From Anaerolineae bacterium (GTDB taxonomy: Bacteria > Chloroflexota > Anaerolineae > 4572-78 > J111), in the NCBI GenBank assembly GCA_023151115.1, contig JAKLJP010000022.1:1-64000 (forward strand): a stretch of DNA of 64,000 bases, given 5' to 3'. A model generated the notes under the pieces. It worked only from the letters and a program-made list of their open reading frames with translations, was not told the origin of the DNA and did not search any database. The translations under genes were made by a program, and so were the position numbers. Positions 1 to 8,675 of the stretch are shown piece after piece (the stretch's first letter is position 1; every line of letters begins with the position of its first letter).

Positions 1-63
1 TGCTTTTTGAGTTGATAGTCCTTCAACTTACCCTTATTCAATTATTTTGTAAAGTCCCATCTC

Positions 64-231
64 ATGGACCCAGTGCCAACGCGCGCCGAATTTGAAAAAT
101 TTAGCCGGGTGCATGCTTCGCTAGAAGCCGCTATTCTTGAGAAGGGTAGAATATTGTATGGACCCAGCCAAGCAAGCGTTGGTGCAGATTTGGTTGACAA
201 AGGCGCAGCAAGATTTGGCCGTAGCCCATAA
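64..231 (+). pseudogene. 3' remnant of a MntA-like nucleotidyltransferase
   Basis: The frame reads MDPVPTRAEFEKFSRVHASL and then a stretch ending EKGRILYG, which resembles the C-terminal tail of minimal nucleotidyltransferases that normally precede HEPN genes. The same frame has stops at 13-18, so no catalytic GS...DxD core can lie immediately upstream, and it runs on past the usual end into the following HEPN gene. I read it as the decayed 3' end of the antitoxin of an MNT/HEPN pair. The window edge prevents checking further upstream, and the fragment is too short to be sure. Confidence 0.4.
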
Positions 232-570
232 ACTCTCCGGCGGCTCTGACCCGTATTTAGGCGCAGCTAGCTTTCACTGCCAACAAGCCGCCGAAAAAGC
301 GGTTAAGGGTTTTCTTGTTTTTCACGGCCGAGAATTTGAAAAGACTCACAACATTCGCCTGCTCATCGAATTAGCTCTGCCTTTTGAAACCAGCTTTTCG
401 ACCTGGTTAGATGCAGGAGCCTATTTGACCCCTTTTGCCACCAAATTCCGCTACCCCGGCGAAACCATGCAGCCCGAACCGGAAGAATTTCAGCAAGCCT
501 GGCCGATGCCGAAGGTATTTATGCTTTTGTGCTGTCTGTGCTGCCGGCTGAGGTTCATCCGCCGGATTAA
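158..570 (+). pseudogene. HEPN-domain protein, frameshifted
   Basis: HEPN-domain proteins of this size are toxins or RNases paired with a nucleotidyltransferase. The ATG at 158 is followed by a typical HEPN start (WLTKAQQDLAVAHKL) and the conserved helix FHCQQAAEKAVKGFLVFHG. After EEFQQA (about 499) the original frame becomes cysteine- and arginine-rich nonsense, while the other frame restores the expected family ending LADAEGIYAFVLSVLP and stops at 570. One missing base near 499 explains this. It could be a true inactivating mutation or a sequencing error. The damaged partner fragment just upstream favours decay. Confidence 0.65.
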
Positions 571-666
571 TCCTCTTTCCGCAGTTCTTCCAGCGTAGCC
601 TCCCTCGGCTGAGTCTCGACCAACGATACATCCATTGTATCACGCGGCTCAAGCGAGGGCAAGGCC

Positions 667-768
667 GCGCGGCGATGAATTCGCCGCGCTAGTAAACAAC
701 GCCCCGTAAACGGGGCTAACCGGATTAATCCGGTGCTGTTTTATAGCCCGGAAAATTTATTTCCGGGC
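667..768. repeat. Cluster of four adjacent hairpins
   Basis: Four inverted repeats follow each other with little spacing: 667-675/681-689 (9-bp stem), 701-706/711-716 (GCCCCG/CGGGGC), a perfect 16-bp palindrome at 719-734 (ACCGGATTAATCCGGT), and 746-754/760-768 (GCCCGGAAA/TTTCCGGGC). This is REP-like architecture between the HEPN remnant and recQ. No U-run follows, so simple termination is not obvious. Confidence 0.6.
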
Positions 769-822
769 GATATAGTCTAAAAATCGCTCCCAAATTCAAA
801 CGGGATTCACCTATATTCGTAG

Positions 823-851
823 TTGAGTCCCTCCCCAAACAATGCTATAAT
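823..851 (+). promoter_or_regulatory. Promoter of recQ
   Basis: TTGAGT at 823-828, a 17-bp spacer and a perfect TATAAT at 846-851. The predicted start near 858 gives a leader of about 70 nt before the recQ ATG. Confidence 0.7.
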
Positions 852-927
852 TTGTTAAAATCTTAACCCAAGGCGGCCCCCTTTTCATCCTTCATCCTTC
901 CGCCTTCATCCTTCCCAGGAGGTGGCC

Positions 928-3900
928 ATGCTCACCCCCCACCAGGCCCTACAACAATATTTCGGCTTGAGCGACTTCCGCGAAGGGCAGGCGGAAACCA
1001 TCGAGCGAGTCCTGGCCGGACAGCATACCCTGCTGGTGATGCCGACCGGCTCCGGCAAATCGCTGACCTACCAACTACCGGCCCTCCTGCTCCCCGGCCT
1101 GACCCTGGTCATTTCGCCGCTGATTGCCCTGATGAAAGACCAGGTGGAAAGCCTGACCGAGGCGGGCCTGCCCGCCACCTACATCAATAGTTCGCTGCCG
1201 GCTCACGAAGCCAACCAACGCACCAGGGCCGTGTTGGAGGGACACGTCAAGCTGCTTTACATTGCCCCGGAGCGACTGCGCAGCCGCGATTTTACCCGCG
1301 CCCTGGCTAAAACCAAAGTCAGCTTGCTGGCGGTAGACGAAGCCCACTGCATCTCTCAATGGGGCCACGATTTCCGGCCCGACTACCTGCAAATCGGCCC
1401 CATCTGGCAGGCCATGGGCCAGCCGACCCTGCTGGCGACCACCGCCACCGCCACCCCAACCGTACAGCAGGACATCGTCAAACTGCTTGACCTGCCGACG
1501 GCGCAAACCCTGGTCACAGGCTTCAACCGGCCCAACCTGACCTTCCGGGTCAAATTTACCCCCGACGCCCGGACCAAGCTGCAAACCCTACCGGCCCTGT
1601 TGAGCAAAAGCCAGGGCAGCACCATCATCTACACGGCCACCCGCCGCAATGCCGACGAAGTAGCCGACTTTATCCGCAGCACCGTCCAGGTTCCGGCCCA
1701 GGCTTACCACGCCGGGCTGGACCGCTACCAGCGCGACACGGTCCAAAACGACTTTATGGCCGACCGGCTCAAAATCGTCGTCGCCACCAACGCTTTTGGC
1801 ATGGGCGTGGACAAGGCCGATGTGCGGGCGGTCATCCATTACAACCTGCCGGCCACCGTCGAGGCCTATTATCAGGAGGCGGGCCGGGCCGGAAGAGATG
1901 GCTTACCCGCCGAATGTTTATTACTCTTTGCCCCCGATGACCAGGGTTTGCAAGAATGGTTGATCAACAGCGATACCCCGGCCTACGAAGACCTGCATCA
2001 GCTTTATACCCTGCTCACCCGCGCCGCCAACGACGGCGAGGTTTACGCCGCGCCGCACGAACTGGCCGCCAGCACCGGCCTGCACCCGGTCAAAATCCGG
2101 GTGACATTGAGCGAGTTGGAACTGGCCGGCGCTCTCTTTCACCTGGGCGACCAGGGGGGCTACGGGCGCTGGAAACTTCTGCCCCTGGCCGAGCGCGCCC
2201 TGGAAAAACGGGCTGAAGCCATCGAAAAGCGGGCTAAAATTCGTCACCAACTGCTGAAGCAGATGGTCAATTATGCTCACTTGACCACCTGCCGCCGCAA
2301 GTTTCTACTTGACTACTTTGGCGACACAACGCCGCCCCAATCGCCGCGCTGCTGCGACAATCACACGGCGGAGCGCATTGAAGATTTGCCGCGGGCCGTG
2401 ACCGCCCAGGAGTGGTTTCCATTGATTGTGCTGGAAACGGTTCGCAGCCTGCAAGAGCGACCTGTCGGACGCAGCCGCCTGGCCCAACTGCTCAACGGCT
2501 CGCGGGCACAAGAGATACAGCAGTTTGGCTACGACCGGCACAAATTTTATGGCAAGCTGAGCGGCCTGAGCCAGCGCCAGGTGGTTGAACTGGTTGACGC
2601 CTTGATCGAGGCCCGCTATCTGCGCCTCAGCGGGGGCGACCTGCCGGTGCTGAACCTGACCCCGCTGGGCCAGCGAGCCCTGGAAGCCCGCGCCGCCCTG
2701 CCGATCCGCCTGGCCAGCCTCAATAATGAAGCCGACTCGGTGGAACGCTGGCAGGCCAAAAGCGAACGGTCGGATACGGTCATCCAAACCTATGAGTTGT
2801 TCCAGCAGGGACTCACCCCCGCCCAAATCGCCGCCGAGCGCCAGTTGACCGAAATGACTATCTACAGCCACCTGGTCCGGCTCATTGCCGACGGCAAAAT
2901 TGAACTGCGCCAGGTTGTCCCGCCGGAAATTGAAACCGAGGTGCTTCAGGCTGTGACTACGGTGGGCAGCGCCTCCGCGCTTTCGCCGCTCAAAGCCGTT
3001 CTGCCCGACAACATCAGCTTTGAGCAGATCAAATGCGTTTTGGCCGCCCACCCCGAACTGCCGCGAGCCGGGGTAACGTTGGAAAGCGCCCACAAAGTGG
3101 AGCAGCGGGTAGTGGCCCTGGGCGAAAGCGGCAGCCCGGAAGCTGTGCCCGAACTGGTCGAGGCGCTGCGGCACAGCGATGGCAATGTGCGCCGCCTGGC
3201 GGCTTCGGCCCTGGGCAAGATTGGCGACCCGCAAGCCGTCGAGCCTTTGCTGGCGCTGTTGGCGGCGGAAACCAAACCCCAGGTGCGCCAATACGCCATC
3301 AAAGCGTTGGGGCGGCTGCGCGACCCGCAGGCCTCGACCATACTTGAGCAAATAGCCGCCAATCCGGCGGAAGAGGATTACAACATTAAAGCCGCCCAGG
3401 CGGCGCTGACCTACATCTCAAAGGCAAACCCACCCCAAATATCCGTCCCCCCTGCTCCCCCTTCGACAAGCTCAGGACAAAGCCTGCCCCCCCGCTCCCC
3501 TGCTCCTTCTCCATCTCCTGATGCTATTGTCCTCGAAGCTGTAGCAAAACTCGGCGGCACGTTGGGCCGAACCGGGCTGGCCCAATTCCTCACCGGCTCG
3601 AAGGCAAGCTGGCTGGAAGCCTTTGCCCAACATTCCTATTATGGCAGCCTGGCCTCGTTCTCGCAGCAGGCGGTGTTCGATATTATTGACGCCCTCATCG
3701 CCGAGGGGTGGTTGATGACGACCGGGGGCAACCGGCCTAAGGTAGTGCTGGCGGGGGGAGAGGAGGCTAAGGCTGAGGCGAAGGAGGAACGAGGAGGCGA
3801 GGAGGCGAGGACACGGGAGGCGAGGGAAGAGAGAGGGGAGGGCGCTCCGGGGCGGGGGGAACCTGACCCGGAGCTGCTGGAAGCACTGCGCGATTGGCGG

Positions 3901-4515
3901 ACGCAGCAGGCTAAGAGTCAAAGATTGCCGCCTTACATTGTCTTTGCCAACAGAATTTTGGAGGAAATTGCTACGCGGCGTCCGGCCACGCTGGCCGAGT
4001 TGGGGAATATTTCGGGGGTGGGGCCGGCCAAGTTGGAGCAATACGGCCCAGCGGTGATGGCGCTCATTAGCCAGTTTTCTGCAAGAGACCAGAGACCAGG
4101 CATGGTCCATGAGGAAAAAGAACCGCTTCAACCCCTGGCGGAAGTCTCCGAACCGGCTGATTGGCGGGAAGAATTTCAGCCGGATTTGAATGAGTCCACC
4201 CGTGATGAACCAATAATCGCAAATCCGCCGGAGGCGTCCGAAATCGTAAATCGTAAATCCAAAATCGTAAATCCCCTTGAGGCTATTCTCACCGTTGTAT
4301 CAGACCTTGACGCTTTATTATCTCCCGCCGGCCTGGCCGCCCTCCTCACCGCCGCCCCCGGCGACATCGTTCCTTTCAGCGACCACGAACTCTGCGGCAT
4401 TTACCACAATAAACTGTCACCCGAAGACATCGAAGCCCTCATCCAGGAAGCTATTCAAACCAAGCAGCTTGGCTTAACCCCCTATCAAAGGCTGAAGATT
4501 GTAGATAGAGGATAG
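928..4515 (+). CDS. recQ: RecQ-family ATP-dependent DNA helicase, enlarged multidomain form
   Basis: 3'-5' DNA helicase of recombination and replication-fork repair. AGGAGG at 917-922 places the start at ATG 928 (1,195 aa), not the GTG inside the Shine-Dalgarno. Seen in order: DEAD/helicase core with Walker A MPTGSGKS (38-45) and DEAH (137-140, AVDEAHCISQWGHDF); helicase C; RecQ zinc site (C near 455, CC near 475); an RQC winged helix; HEAT/PBS-lyase-like repeats (about 730-825); a second RQC-like module (about 868-938); HRDC (about 980-1050); a third RQC-like segment at the C-terminus. Typical RecQ is near 600 aa, so this is about twice the usual length. Linkers are proline-, glutamate- or arginine-rich and contain translated repeat words (3445-3530, 3755-3860, 4239-4280). 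The last residues KIVDRG come from a GATAGA word repeat. Confidence 0.93.
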   Translation: MLTPHQALQQYFGLSDFREGQAETIERVLAGQHTLLVMPTGSGKSLTYQLPALLLPGLTLVISPLIALMKDQVESLTEAGLPATYINSSLPAHEANQRTRAVLEGHVKLLYIAPERLRSRDFTRALAKTKVSLLAVDEAHCISQWGHDFRPDYLQIGPIWQAMGQPTLLATTATATPTVQQDIVKLLDLPTAQTLVTGFNRPNLTFRVKFTPDARTKLQTLPALLSKSQGSTIIYTATRRNADEVADFIRSTVQVPAQAYHAGLDRYQRDTVQNDFMADRLKIVVATNAFGMGVDKADVRAVIHYNLPATVEAYYQEAGRAGRDGLPAECLLLFAPDDQGLQEWLINSDTPAYEDLHQLYTLLTRAANDGEVYAAPHELAASTGLHPVKIRVTLSELELAGALFHLGDQGGYGRWKLLPLAERALEKRAEAIEKRAKIRHQLLKQMVNYAHLTTCRRKFLLDYFGDTTPPQSPRCCDNHTAERIEDLPRAVTAQEWFPLIVLETVRSLQERPVGRSRLAQLLNGSRAQEIQQFGYDRHKFYGKLSGLSQRQVVELVDALIEARYLRLSGGDLPVLNLTPLGQRALEARAALPIRLASLNNEADSVERWQAKSERSDTVIQTYELFQQGLTPAQIAAERQLTEMTIYSHLVRLIADGKIELRQVVPPEIETEVLQAVTTVGSASALSPLKAVLPDNISFEQIKCVLAAHPELPRAGVTLESAHKVEQRVVALGESGSPEAVPELVEALRHSDGNVRRLAASALGKIGDPQAVEPLLALLAAETKPQVRQYAIKALGRLRDPQASTILEQIAANPAEEDYNIKAAQAALTYISKANPPQISVPPAPPSTSSGQSLPPRSPAPSPSPDAIVLEAVAKLGGTLGRTGLAQFLTGSKASWLEAFAQHSYYGSLASFSQQAVFDIIDALIAEGWLMTTGGNRPKVVLAGGEEAKAEAKEERGGEEARTREAREERGEGAPGRGEPDPELLEALRDWRTQQAKSQRLPPYIVFANRILEEIATRRPATLAELGNISGVGPAKLEQYGPAVMALISQFSARDQRPGMVHEEKEPLQPLAEVSEPADWREEFQPDLNESTRDEPIIANPPEASEIVNRKSKIVNPLEAILTVVSDLDALLSPAGLAALLTAAPGDIVPFSDHELCGIYHNKLSPEDIEALIQEAIQTKQLGLTPYQRLKIVDRG

Positions 4516-4560
4516 TAGATAGAAGATAGCTCTATCTACTATCTTCCATCCTCTATCTTC
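4501..4560. repeat. GATAGA-word inverted repeat at the recQ 3' end
   Basis: Two 29-nt arms (4501-4529 and 4532-4560), complementary at 25 of 29 positions, built from GATAGA-type words. The first arm supplies the end and stop codon of recQ. It lies between convergent genes and could act as a bidirectional terminator. It is followed by CTTCTTCCCCCT, as is the related array at 36422. Confidence 0.7.
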
Positions 4561-4567
4561 TTCCCCC

Positions 4568-4900
4568 TCAATCCGCGCCAAACAAGCCGGAACCACCTTT
4601 GATGGCCTCTTTTTCTTCAAAGCCGTCGCGAGGGCAGCGCCAGAGGATATGCATAACAAAGGCGTTGGTTTTATCCCGTTCCGCGCCGACCTCTTGTAGC
4701 GAGCCGTCACAGCGGGGGCAGCGGCGGCCAATCAGGGCACGGGCCGCGAAGATAGCGCCGTATAGCAGGGCAAAAATGTAAACAAATTGAAAGCTGAAAA
4801 AGAATACAAAAAAGCCGGCCACCAACAGCAGCGGCAGCAGCAGTTTGGGACTGCCTAACAACTCGCGCAAATCGTAAAAAATGTGGCCGGAGCGAAGCAT
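4568..4900 (-). CDS. Small membrane protein with C-terminal zinc ribbon
   Basis: 110 aa of unknown function. Residues about 18-60 are strongly hydrophobic (one long or two short membrane segments, LLPLLLVAGFFVFFFSF then AL..GAIFAA). They are followed by a CPRCDG pair and a second pair WRCPRDG near the end, although the second pair has only one Cys, so metal binding is uncertain. Its ATG lies 3 nt after the stop of the preceding minus-strand gene, so the two are probably co-transcribed. It converges on recQ across the GATAGA hairpin. Confidence 0.65.
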   Translation of the reverse strand: MLRSGHIFYDLRELLGSPKLLLPLLLVAGFFVFFFSFQFVYIFALLYGAIFAARALIGRRCPRCDGSLQEVGAERDKTNAFVMHILWRCPRDGFEEKEAIKGGSGLFGAD

Positions 4901-4903
4901 AAC

Positions 4904-5230
4904 TCAATCCTGCCTGACCTCGGTTAAAACCTCTTCTGAGATTAAAAAGAGTGGATCAGCCACCCCCTTGGTTGACTCCAGCAGTTTAGCCTGAAACTCC
5001 GCCTCAAAAAAGGAGCGGCGAAAAGTTTCCATATCAGGAAAATAGGCTTCGGTCATGTAACGGTAGGGCGTTTCCGGGTTGGGCCAACCCTCTTTAATTA
5101 CATAAAAATCGCTTTTGAGCACACCAGGCATGGCCATATTTTCGGCTTGATGCTCGGTAGTACGCCAGCGCATAAAAGCTTCATGGTCCGCTCCCGGTAG
5201 CAAATTGTAAATCACAGTCAATTTAATCAC
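4904..5230 (-). CDS. EthD-like / dimeric alpha-beta barrel protein
   Basis: 108 aa with the pattern of small ferredoxin-like dimeric barrels: LTVIYNLLPGADHEAFMRWR at the start, a conserved central region with MPGVLKSDFYV, and YMTEAYFPDMETFRRSF. EthD and antibiotic-biosynthesis-monooxygenase-like families have this form. The substrate is unknown. The GTG at 5230 is preferred because a GGGGAGG ribosome site lies 6 nt upstream; the upstream GTG at 5245 overlaps that site. It is first in a two-gene unit and diverges from argS. Confidence 0.7.
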   Translation of the reverse strand: MIKLTVIYNLLPGADHEAFMRWRTTEHQAENMAMPGVLKSDFYVIKEGWPNPETPYRYMTEAYFPDMETFRRSFFEAEFQAKLLESTKGVADPLFLISEEVLTEVRQD

Positions 5231-5275
5231 CTTAATCCTCCCCACTTATTTTCCAGCAGCATCTGTAAGTGGCAT

Positions 5276-5303
5276 AGTATACTCTTTTTAACCTCCCCTG
5301 AAA
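5276..5303 (-). promoter_or_regulatory. Candidate promoter of the EthD-like gene
   Basis: On the minus strand, TATACT (5281-5276) with a weak -35 TTTCAG about 16 bp upstream. It is back to back with the argS promoter. Confidence 0.45.
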
Positions 5304-5329
5304 ATTCCTCTATCAACAGCTTAAAGCTT

Positions 5330-5357
5330 TTTACGTTTCAGCAGGATTGAGTATAAT
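5330..5357 (+). promoter_or_regulatory. Promoter of argS
   Basis: TTTACG at 5330-5335, a 16-bp spacer and a perfect TATAAT at 5352-5357, giving a leader of about 23 nt before the argS ATG. Confidence 0.6.
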
Positions 5358-5386
5358 GGCTTTTTATACTTGTCAGCGACGAGGTT

Positions 5387-7045
5387 ATGATTTTGATACG
5401 CCATCAACTTGCCGAATTGATTGCCACTGCTATCCAAACCGCCCAGCAACAGGGCGACCTGCCCGCTTTTGACCTGCCCGAAATTGTGGTCGAGCGGCCC
5501 AAAGACCCGGCGCACGGCGACTTTGCGACTCCGGTAGCGATGGGCCTGGCTCGCCTGGCGCGAATGGCTCCGCTGCAAATTGCCCAGAAAATTATCGCCC
5601 ATTTACCTCCTGCCGATTATCTGGGTGGCGTGGCCGTGGCCCCACCCGGCTTTATCAATCTGCGCCTGGCCGAAGCCTGGCTGGCCCAACAGGTCGAGGT
5701 CATCCTGGCCGAAGGCGATGCGTTTGGCCGGGTCAATTTGGGTAAACAGAAAAAAGTCCAGGTTGAATATATCAGCGCCAACCCGACCGGCCCGCTGGTG
5801 GTCGGCTCCGGGCGCAACGCCGTGCTGGGCGACACCCTGGCTAATGTGCTGGCGGCAGCCGGGTACACTGTCCAGCGGGAATATTACGTCAACGATGTCG
5901 GCACCCAGGTGGACAATTTGGGCAAGGCTATGTTTGCCCGCTACGCCCAGGCCCTCGGCCAGAACGAGCCGGACCCGGACGAGTATCAGGGCGAATATCT
6001 GGTCGAGATGGGCCGGGCGGCTGCCCAGCAGTTTGGCGATAAATATTTGCATGTTGACCGGACCGAGGCGCTGGTTTTTATGCGCCAACACGCCCTCGAC
6101 AGCATTTTAGCCAGCTTGAAAGAAGACACGGCCTTGATTGGCATCCAGTTTGATCGCTGGTTCTCAGAACAAAGCCTGTACGACAACGGCACCTATGAGC
6201 TGGCTTTTGCAAAACTCAAAGCCAAAAATATGGTCACAGAGCGCGATGGGGCTGTCTGGTTGAAAAGCGAGGATGAGGAGGATAAGGAAAATGTGATTGT
6301 TCGCTCCGATGGCCGGCCGACTTATTTTGCCTCGGATATTGCCTATGTCTGGGACAAATTGGCCGGGCGCGGTTTTGAGTGGGCCATTTATGTCTGGGGG
6401 GCCGATCATCACGGCCATGTCAAGCGGGTCAAAAACGCAGCCAGGGCGCTGGGTCTCGACCCCGACAAGGTGACGATTATCCTGTACCAATTGGTCACGA
6501 TCACCCGCGACGGCGTGCCGGTGCGCCAGGCTAAACGAACCGGCAATTTTACCACCGTGCGCGAAGTGGTCGAGGAAATTGGCCCGGATGCTTTCCGCTT
6601 TATGCTGCTGACCCGTTCCGCCGACAGCGCCATGGAATTGGATTTGGCTCTGGCAGCCAAGCAGAGCAACGAAAACCCGGTGTTTTATGTGCAGTACGGC
6701 CACGCCCGGATTGCCAGTATTTTCCGCAAGGCCCAGGAAGAAGGGGCCTCGATGGCCGGAGGGGATGTATCGCTGTTGACCCACCCTTCTGAAATTACCC
6801 TGGTGCGGGAGATGCTGCGCCTGCGCGAGATTGTGGCCCACGCTGCCGAAAACCTGGCCCCGCACTACCTGACCTACTACACCCAGGATTTGGCCACGGC
6901 GTTCCACGCCTTCTACCGCGACTGCCGGGTAGTCAGCGAGGATGCGGCCATGACTGCTGCCCGGTTGAAGCTGGTCAAAGCGGCGCAGATTACCCTGGCG
7001 AATACGCTGCGGTTGATGGGGATGAGCGCGCCAGAGCGCATGTAG
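5387..7045 (+). CDS. argS: Arginyl-tRNA synthetase
   Basis: Charges tRNA-Arg with arginine in the cytosol. 552 aa, normal for a bacterial class I ArgRS. Visible are the N-terminal additional domain (HGDFATPVAMGLARL), the signature region SANPTGPLVVGSGRNAVLGD at about 132-146, the Rossmann core (GADHHGHVKRVK), the KMSKS-equivalent loop QAKRTGNFTTVREVVEEIG and the C-terminal DALR anticodon-binding domain. In the signature, the usual HVGH (HIGH) tetrad reads VVGS, so both histidines are replaced. The frame is otherwise intact. ATG at 5387 follows GAGG at a short spacing. Confidence 0.95.
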   Translation: MILIRHQLAELIATAIQTAQQQGDLPAFDLPEIVVERPKDPAHGDFATPVAMGLARLARMAPLQIAQKIIAHLPPADYLGGVAVAPPGFINLRLAEAWLAQQVEVILAEGDAFGRVNLGKQKKVQVEYISANPTGPLVVGSGRNAVLGDTLANVLAAAGYTVQREYYVNDVGTQVDNLGKAMFARYAQALGQNEPDPDEYQGEYLVEMGRAAAQQFGDKYLHVDRTEALVFMRQHALDSILASLKEDTALIGIQFDRWFSEQSLYDNGTYELAFAKLKAKNMVTERDGAVWLKSEDEEDKENVIVRSDGRPTYFASDIAYVWDKLAGRGFEWAIYVWGADHHGHVKRVKNAARALGLDPDKVTIILYQLVTITRDGVPVRQAKRTGNFTTVREVVEEIGPDAFRFMLLTRSADSAMELDLALAAKQSNENPVFYVQYGHARIASIFRKAQEEGASMAGGDVSLLTHPSEITLVREMLRLREIVAHAAENLAPHYLTYYTQDLATAFHAFYRDCRVVSEDAAMTAARLKLVKAAQITLANTLRLMGMSAPERM

Positions 7046-7062
7046 AACGTCTCTATTTTTCT

Positions 7063-7115
7063 GCCACGAATTGCACGAATTTCACAAATTGGTTTTATTT
7101 TTTCGTGCTAATTTG
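7063..7115. repeat. CACGAATT-word repeat
   Basis: Short gap between argS and the RidA-family gene, made of CACGAATT/GCACGAATTTCAC words with a partial complement (TTCGTGCTAATTT) before the next ribosome site. Same style as the other word repeats in this window. Confidence 0.45.
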
Positions 7116-7128
7116 AAAGGTCAAAAGC

Positions 7129-7524
7129 ATGGCAAAAAGCTCCAGGCAAAATATCGCCACCGGCACACCGTGGGAGCCGATTGTGGGCTACTCGCGGGCG
7201 GTGCGGGTGGGGAAGGTGGTGCATGTTTCCGGTACGACGGCGACCGACCCCAGCGGGCAAATTGTGGGCCGGGGCGATCCATACACCCAAACGGTGCAGG
7301 CGCTGCAAAACATCGAAGCGGCTTTAAAGCAGGCCGGGGCTACTTTACAAAATGTGGTGCGGACACGTATGTACGTGACCAATATTGACGATTGGCAGGA
7401 GATTGGCCGGGCGCACGGAGAATTTTTTGGCCAGATTCGTCCGGCCACCAGTATGGTTGAGGTCAGCCGGTTAATTTCGCCGGAGATGGTGGTGGAGATT
7501 GAGGCTGAAGCGGTAGTGGAGTAG
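7129..7524 (+). CDS. RidA/YjgF/Rut-family protein
   Basis: 131 aa, the full length of this trimeric family, whose members deaminate reactive enamine/imine intermediates or act on related small molecules. Seen: [30 protein letters not shown], a Gly/Asp-rich turn, the core [29 protein letters not shown] and the ending EIEAEAVVE. The arginine of VVRTRMYV matches the substrate-carboxylate-binding Arg of RidA. The usual IPYS-like start is replaced by a longer N-terminus, as in the TTATDPSG subgroup. The exact substrate cannot be told. Confidence 0.9.
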   Translation: MAKSSRQNIATGTPWEPIVGYSRAVRVGKVVHVSGTTATDPSGQIVGRGDPYTQTVQALQNIEAALKQAGATLQNVVRTRMYVTNIDDWQEIGRAHGEFFGQIRPATSMVEVSRLISPEMVVEIEAEAVVE

Positions 7525-7543
7525 AATCCATAGTTGGATTCAG

Positions 7544-7602
7544 ATGATAACGTGTTGCGTCTTCCGTCTTGCGTAAAAACGGAAGACGTAACACGTTATC
7601 AT
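7544..7602. terminator. Long inverted repeat between convergent genes
   Basis: Arms 7544-7567 and 7579-7602 are 24 bp with one mismatch (a possible G-U pair), loop 11 nt. It sits between the RidA-family gene and the permease gene, whose stop codon is inside the second arm. Likely a bidirectional terminator made from GCGTCTTCC-type words. Confidence 0.7.
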
Positions 7603-8666
7603 TTCCTCGGCACGCCGGTTTTGACCCAGGGGTCAAGCGCATCGCGCAGGCCGTCGCCGATGAGGTAGATGGAGAGGGTGGTTAGGAAAATAAAGATGCC
7701 GGGGGCAATGACCAGCCAGGGCGCATCGGTGAAGTTGCCCAGCGACCCCTGCATCATATTCCCCCAACTGGGATTGGGCGGCCCAATCCCAACCCCCAGA
7801 AAGCTGAGGCCGGCTTCGGCGATGATGGCCCCGGCAATATCAAACACCGCGATGACAATGATAATCGAAGAAACGTTAGGCAGAATGTGCCGGAACATCA
7901 CTCGCCAGATAGAAGCGCCAATCCCCCGGCTGGCGACGACATATTCCCGTTCGCGAATCGAAAATATCTGGCCGCGCAGCAACCTCGACAACCCCATCCA
8001 GCCGAGCGCCCCTATCAACAACGATAACCCTTCTGGGGTGCGGAAAAAGGGAAAGGTGCCGGCCAGAATAATCAGCAGAAACAGTTGAGGGATGCTGCCG
8101 AGGGTTTGGATAATGGCATTGATAATATCGTCAATAAAGGTGGCCGCGTAATAGCCGCTGATCAGGCCGACAATCACGCCCAACGTCATGGAGATGCTGG
8201 CAACATAAGCCCCAATGCGCAGCGAAATCCGTCCCCCATAAATGCCTCGGGTTAGCACATCCCGGCCCGCTTCGTCCGTGCCCAGCCAATTACATTTGCC
8301 AAAGGGAGAAGAAAAACAGATTTGGCGTCCTTCGGCGGTGAGCCAAGTAGGAGGTTTGTTGCGGGTGCGCAGGTTGGTGTCAATGGGGTCAAAGCCCAGC
8401 AAGTTTTTCGCAATCCAGGGGGCGGCCAGGGTAATGGTAATCATAAAAAGCAGCAAAAATACGGCGGCCATGGTAATTTTGTCGCGCCATAGTTTGGCCC
8501 CAACGGCACCCCAATACGTTTGCTCTCGCACTTGAGATGCAATTTTGGCCGAACTTTTGGGAAGGCTTAAAGGATCCGCTTCGCGCAGAGAAGATCGCCC
8601 GGTGACGCCAGCATCCGAAGCAAAAAGAGGAAAAATCTGAACACCCGTTAATGTGTGTAGAGCCAT
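7599..8666 (-). CDS. Oligopeptide ABC transporter permease, DppC/OppC type
   Basis: 355-aa inner-membrane permease that with its DppB-like partner forms the channel of a peptide/nickel-type importer. It has an extended N-terminus, a first membrane segment (TMAAVFLLLFMITITLAAPW), the family landmark LGTDEAGRDVLTRGIYGGR, several membrane helices and the ATPase-coupling EAA loop (REYVVASRGIGASIWRVMFR), then AEAGLSFLGVGIGPPNPSWG near the end. It is last in the minus-strand run receptor-receptor-DppB-DppC. No ATPase gene follows, so the ATPases must be encoded elsewhere. Confidence 0.93.
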   Translation of the reverse strand: MALHTLTGVQIFPLFASDAGVTGRSSLREADPLSLPKSSAKIASQVREQTYWGAVGAKLWRDKITMAAVFLLLFMITITLAAPWIAKNLLGFDPIDTNLRTRNKPPTWLTAEGRQICFSSPFGKCNWLGTDEAGRDVLTRGIYGGRISLRIGAYVASISMTLGVIVGLISGYYAATFIDDIINAIIQTLGSIPQLFLLIILAGTFPFFRTPEGLSLLIGALGWMGLSRLLRGQIFSIREREYVVASRGIGASIWRVMFRHILPNVSSIIIVIAVFDIAGAIIAEAGLSFLGVGIGPPNPSWGNMMQGSLGNFTDAPWLVIAPGIFIFLTTLSIYLIGDGLRDALDPWVKTGVPRK

Positions 8667-8675
8667 AGCGTTACC

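Larger units (their letters stand above)
571..927. other. Intergenic stretch before recQ
   Basis: No gene is visible. It holds four consecutive hairpins (667-768), the recQ promoter (823-851) and a CTTCATCC word repeat (about 885-915) running up to the recQ ribosome-binding site. Confidence 0.6.

Noticed and set aside
2305..3351. Long open frame opposite recQ
   Set aside because: It is antisense to conserved helicase and HEAT sequence and has composition typical of a complementary GC-rich strand.
6164..6907. Open frame opposite argS
   Set aside because: The complementary argS sequence is conserved over the whole stretch.
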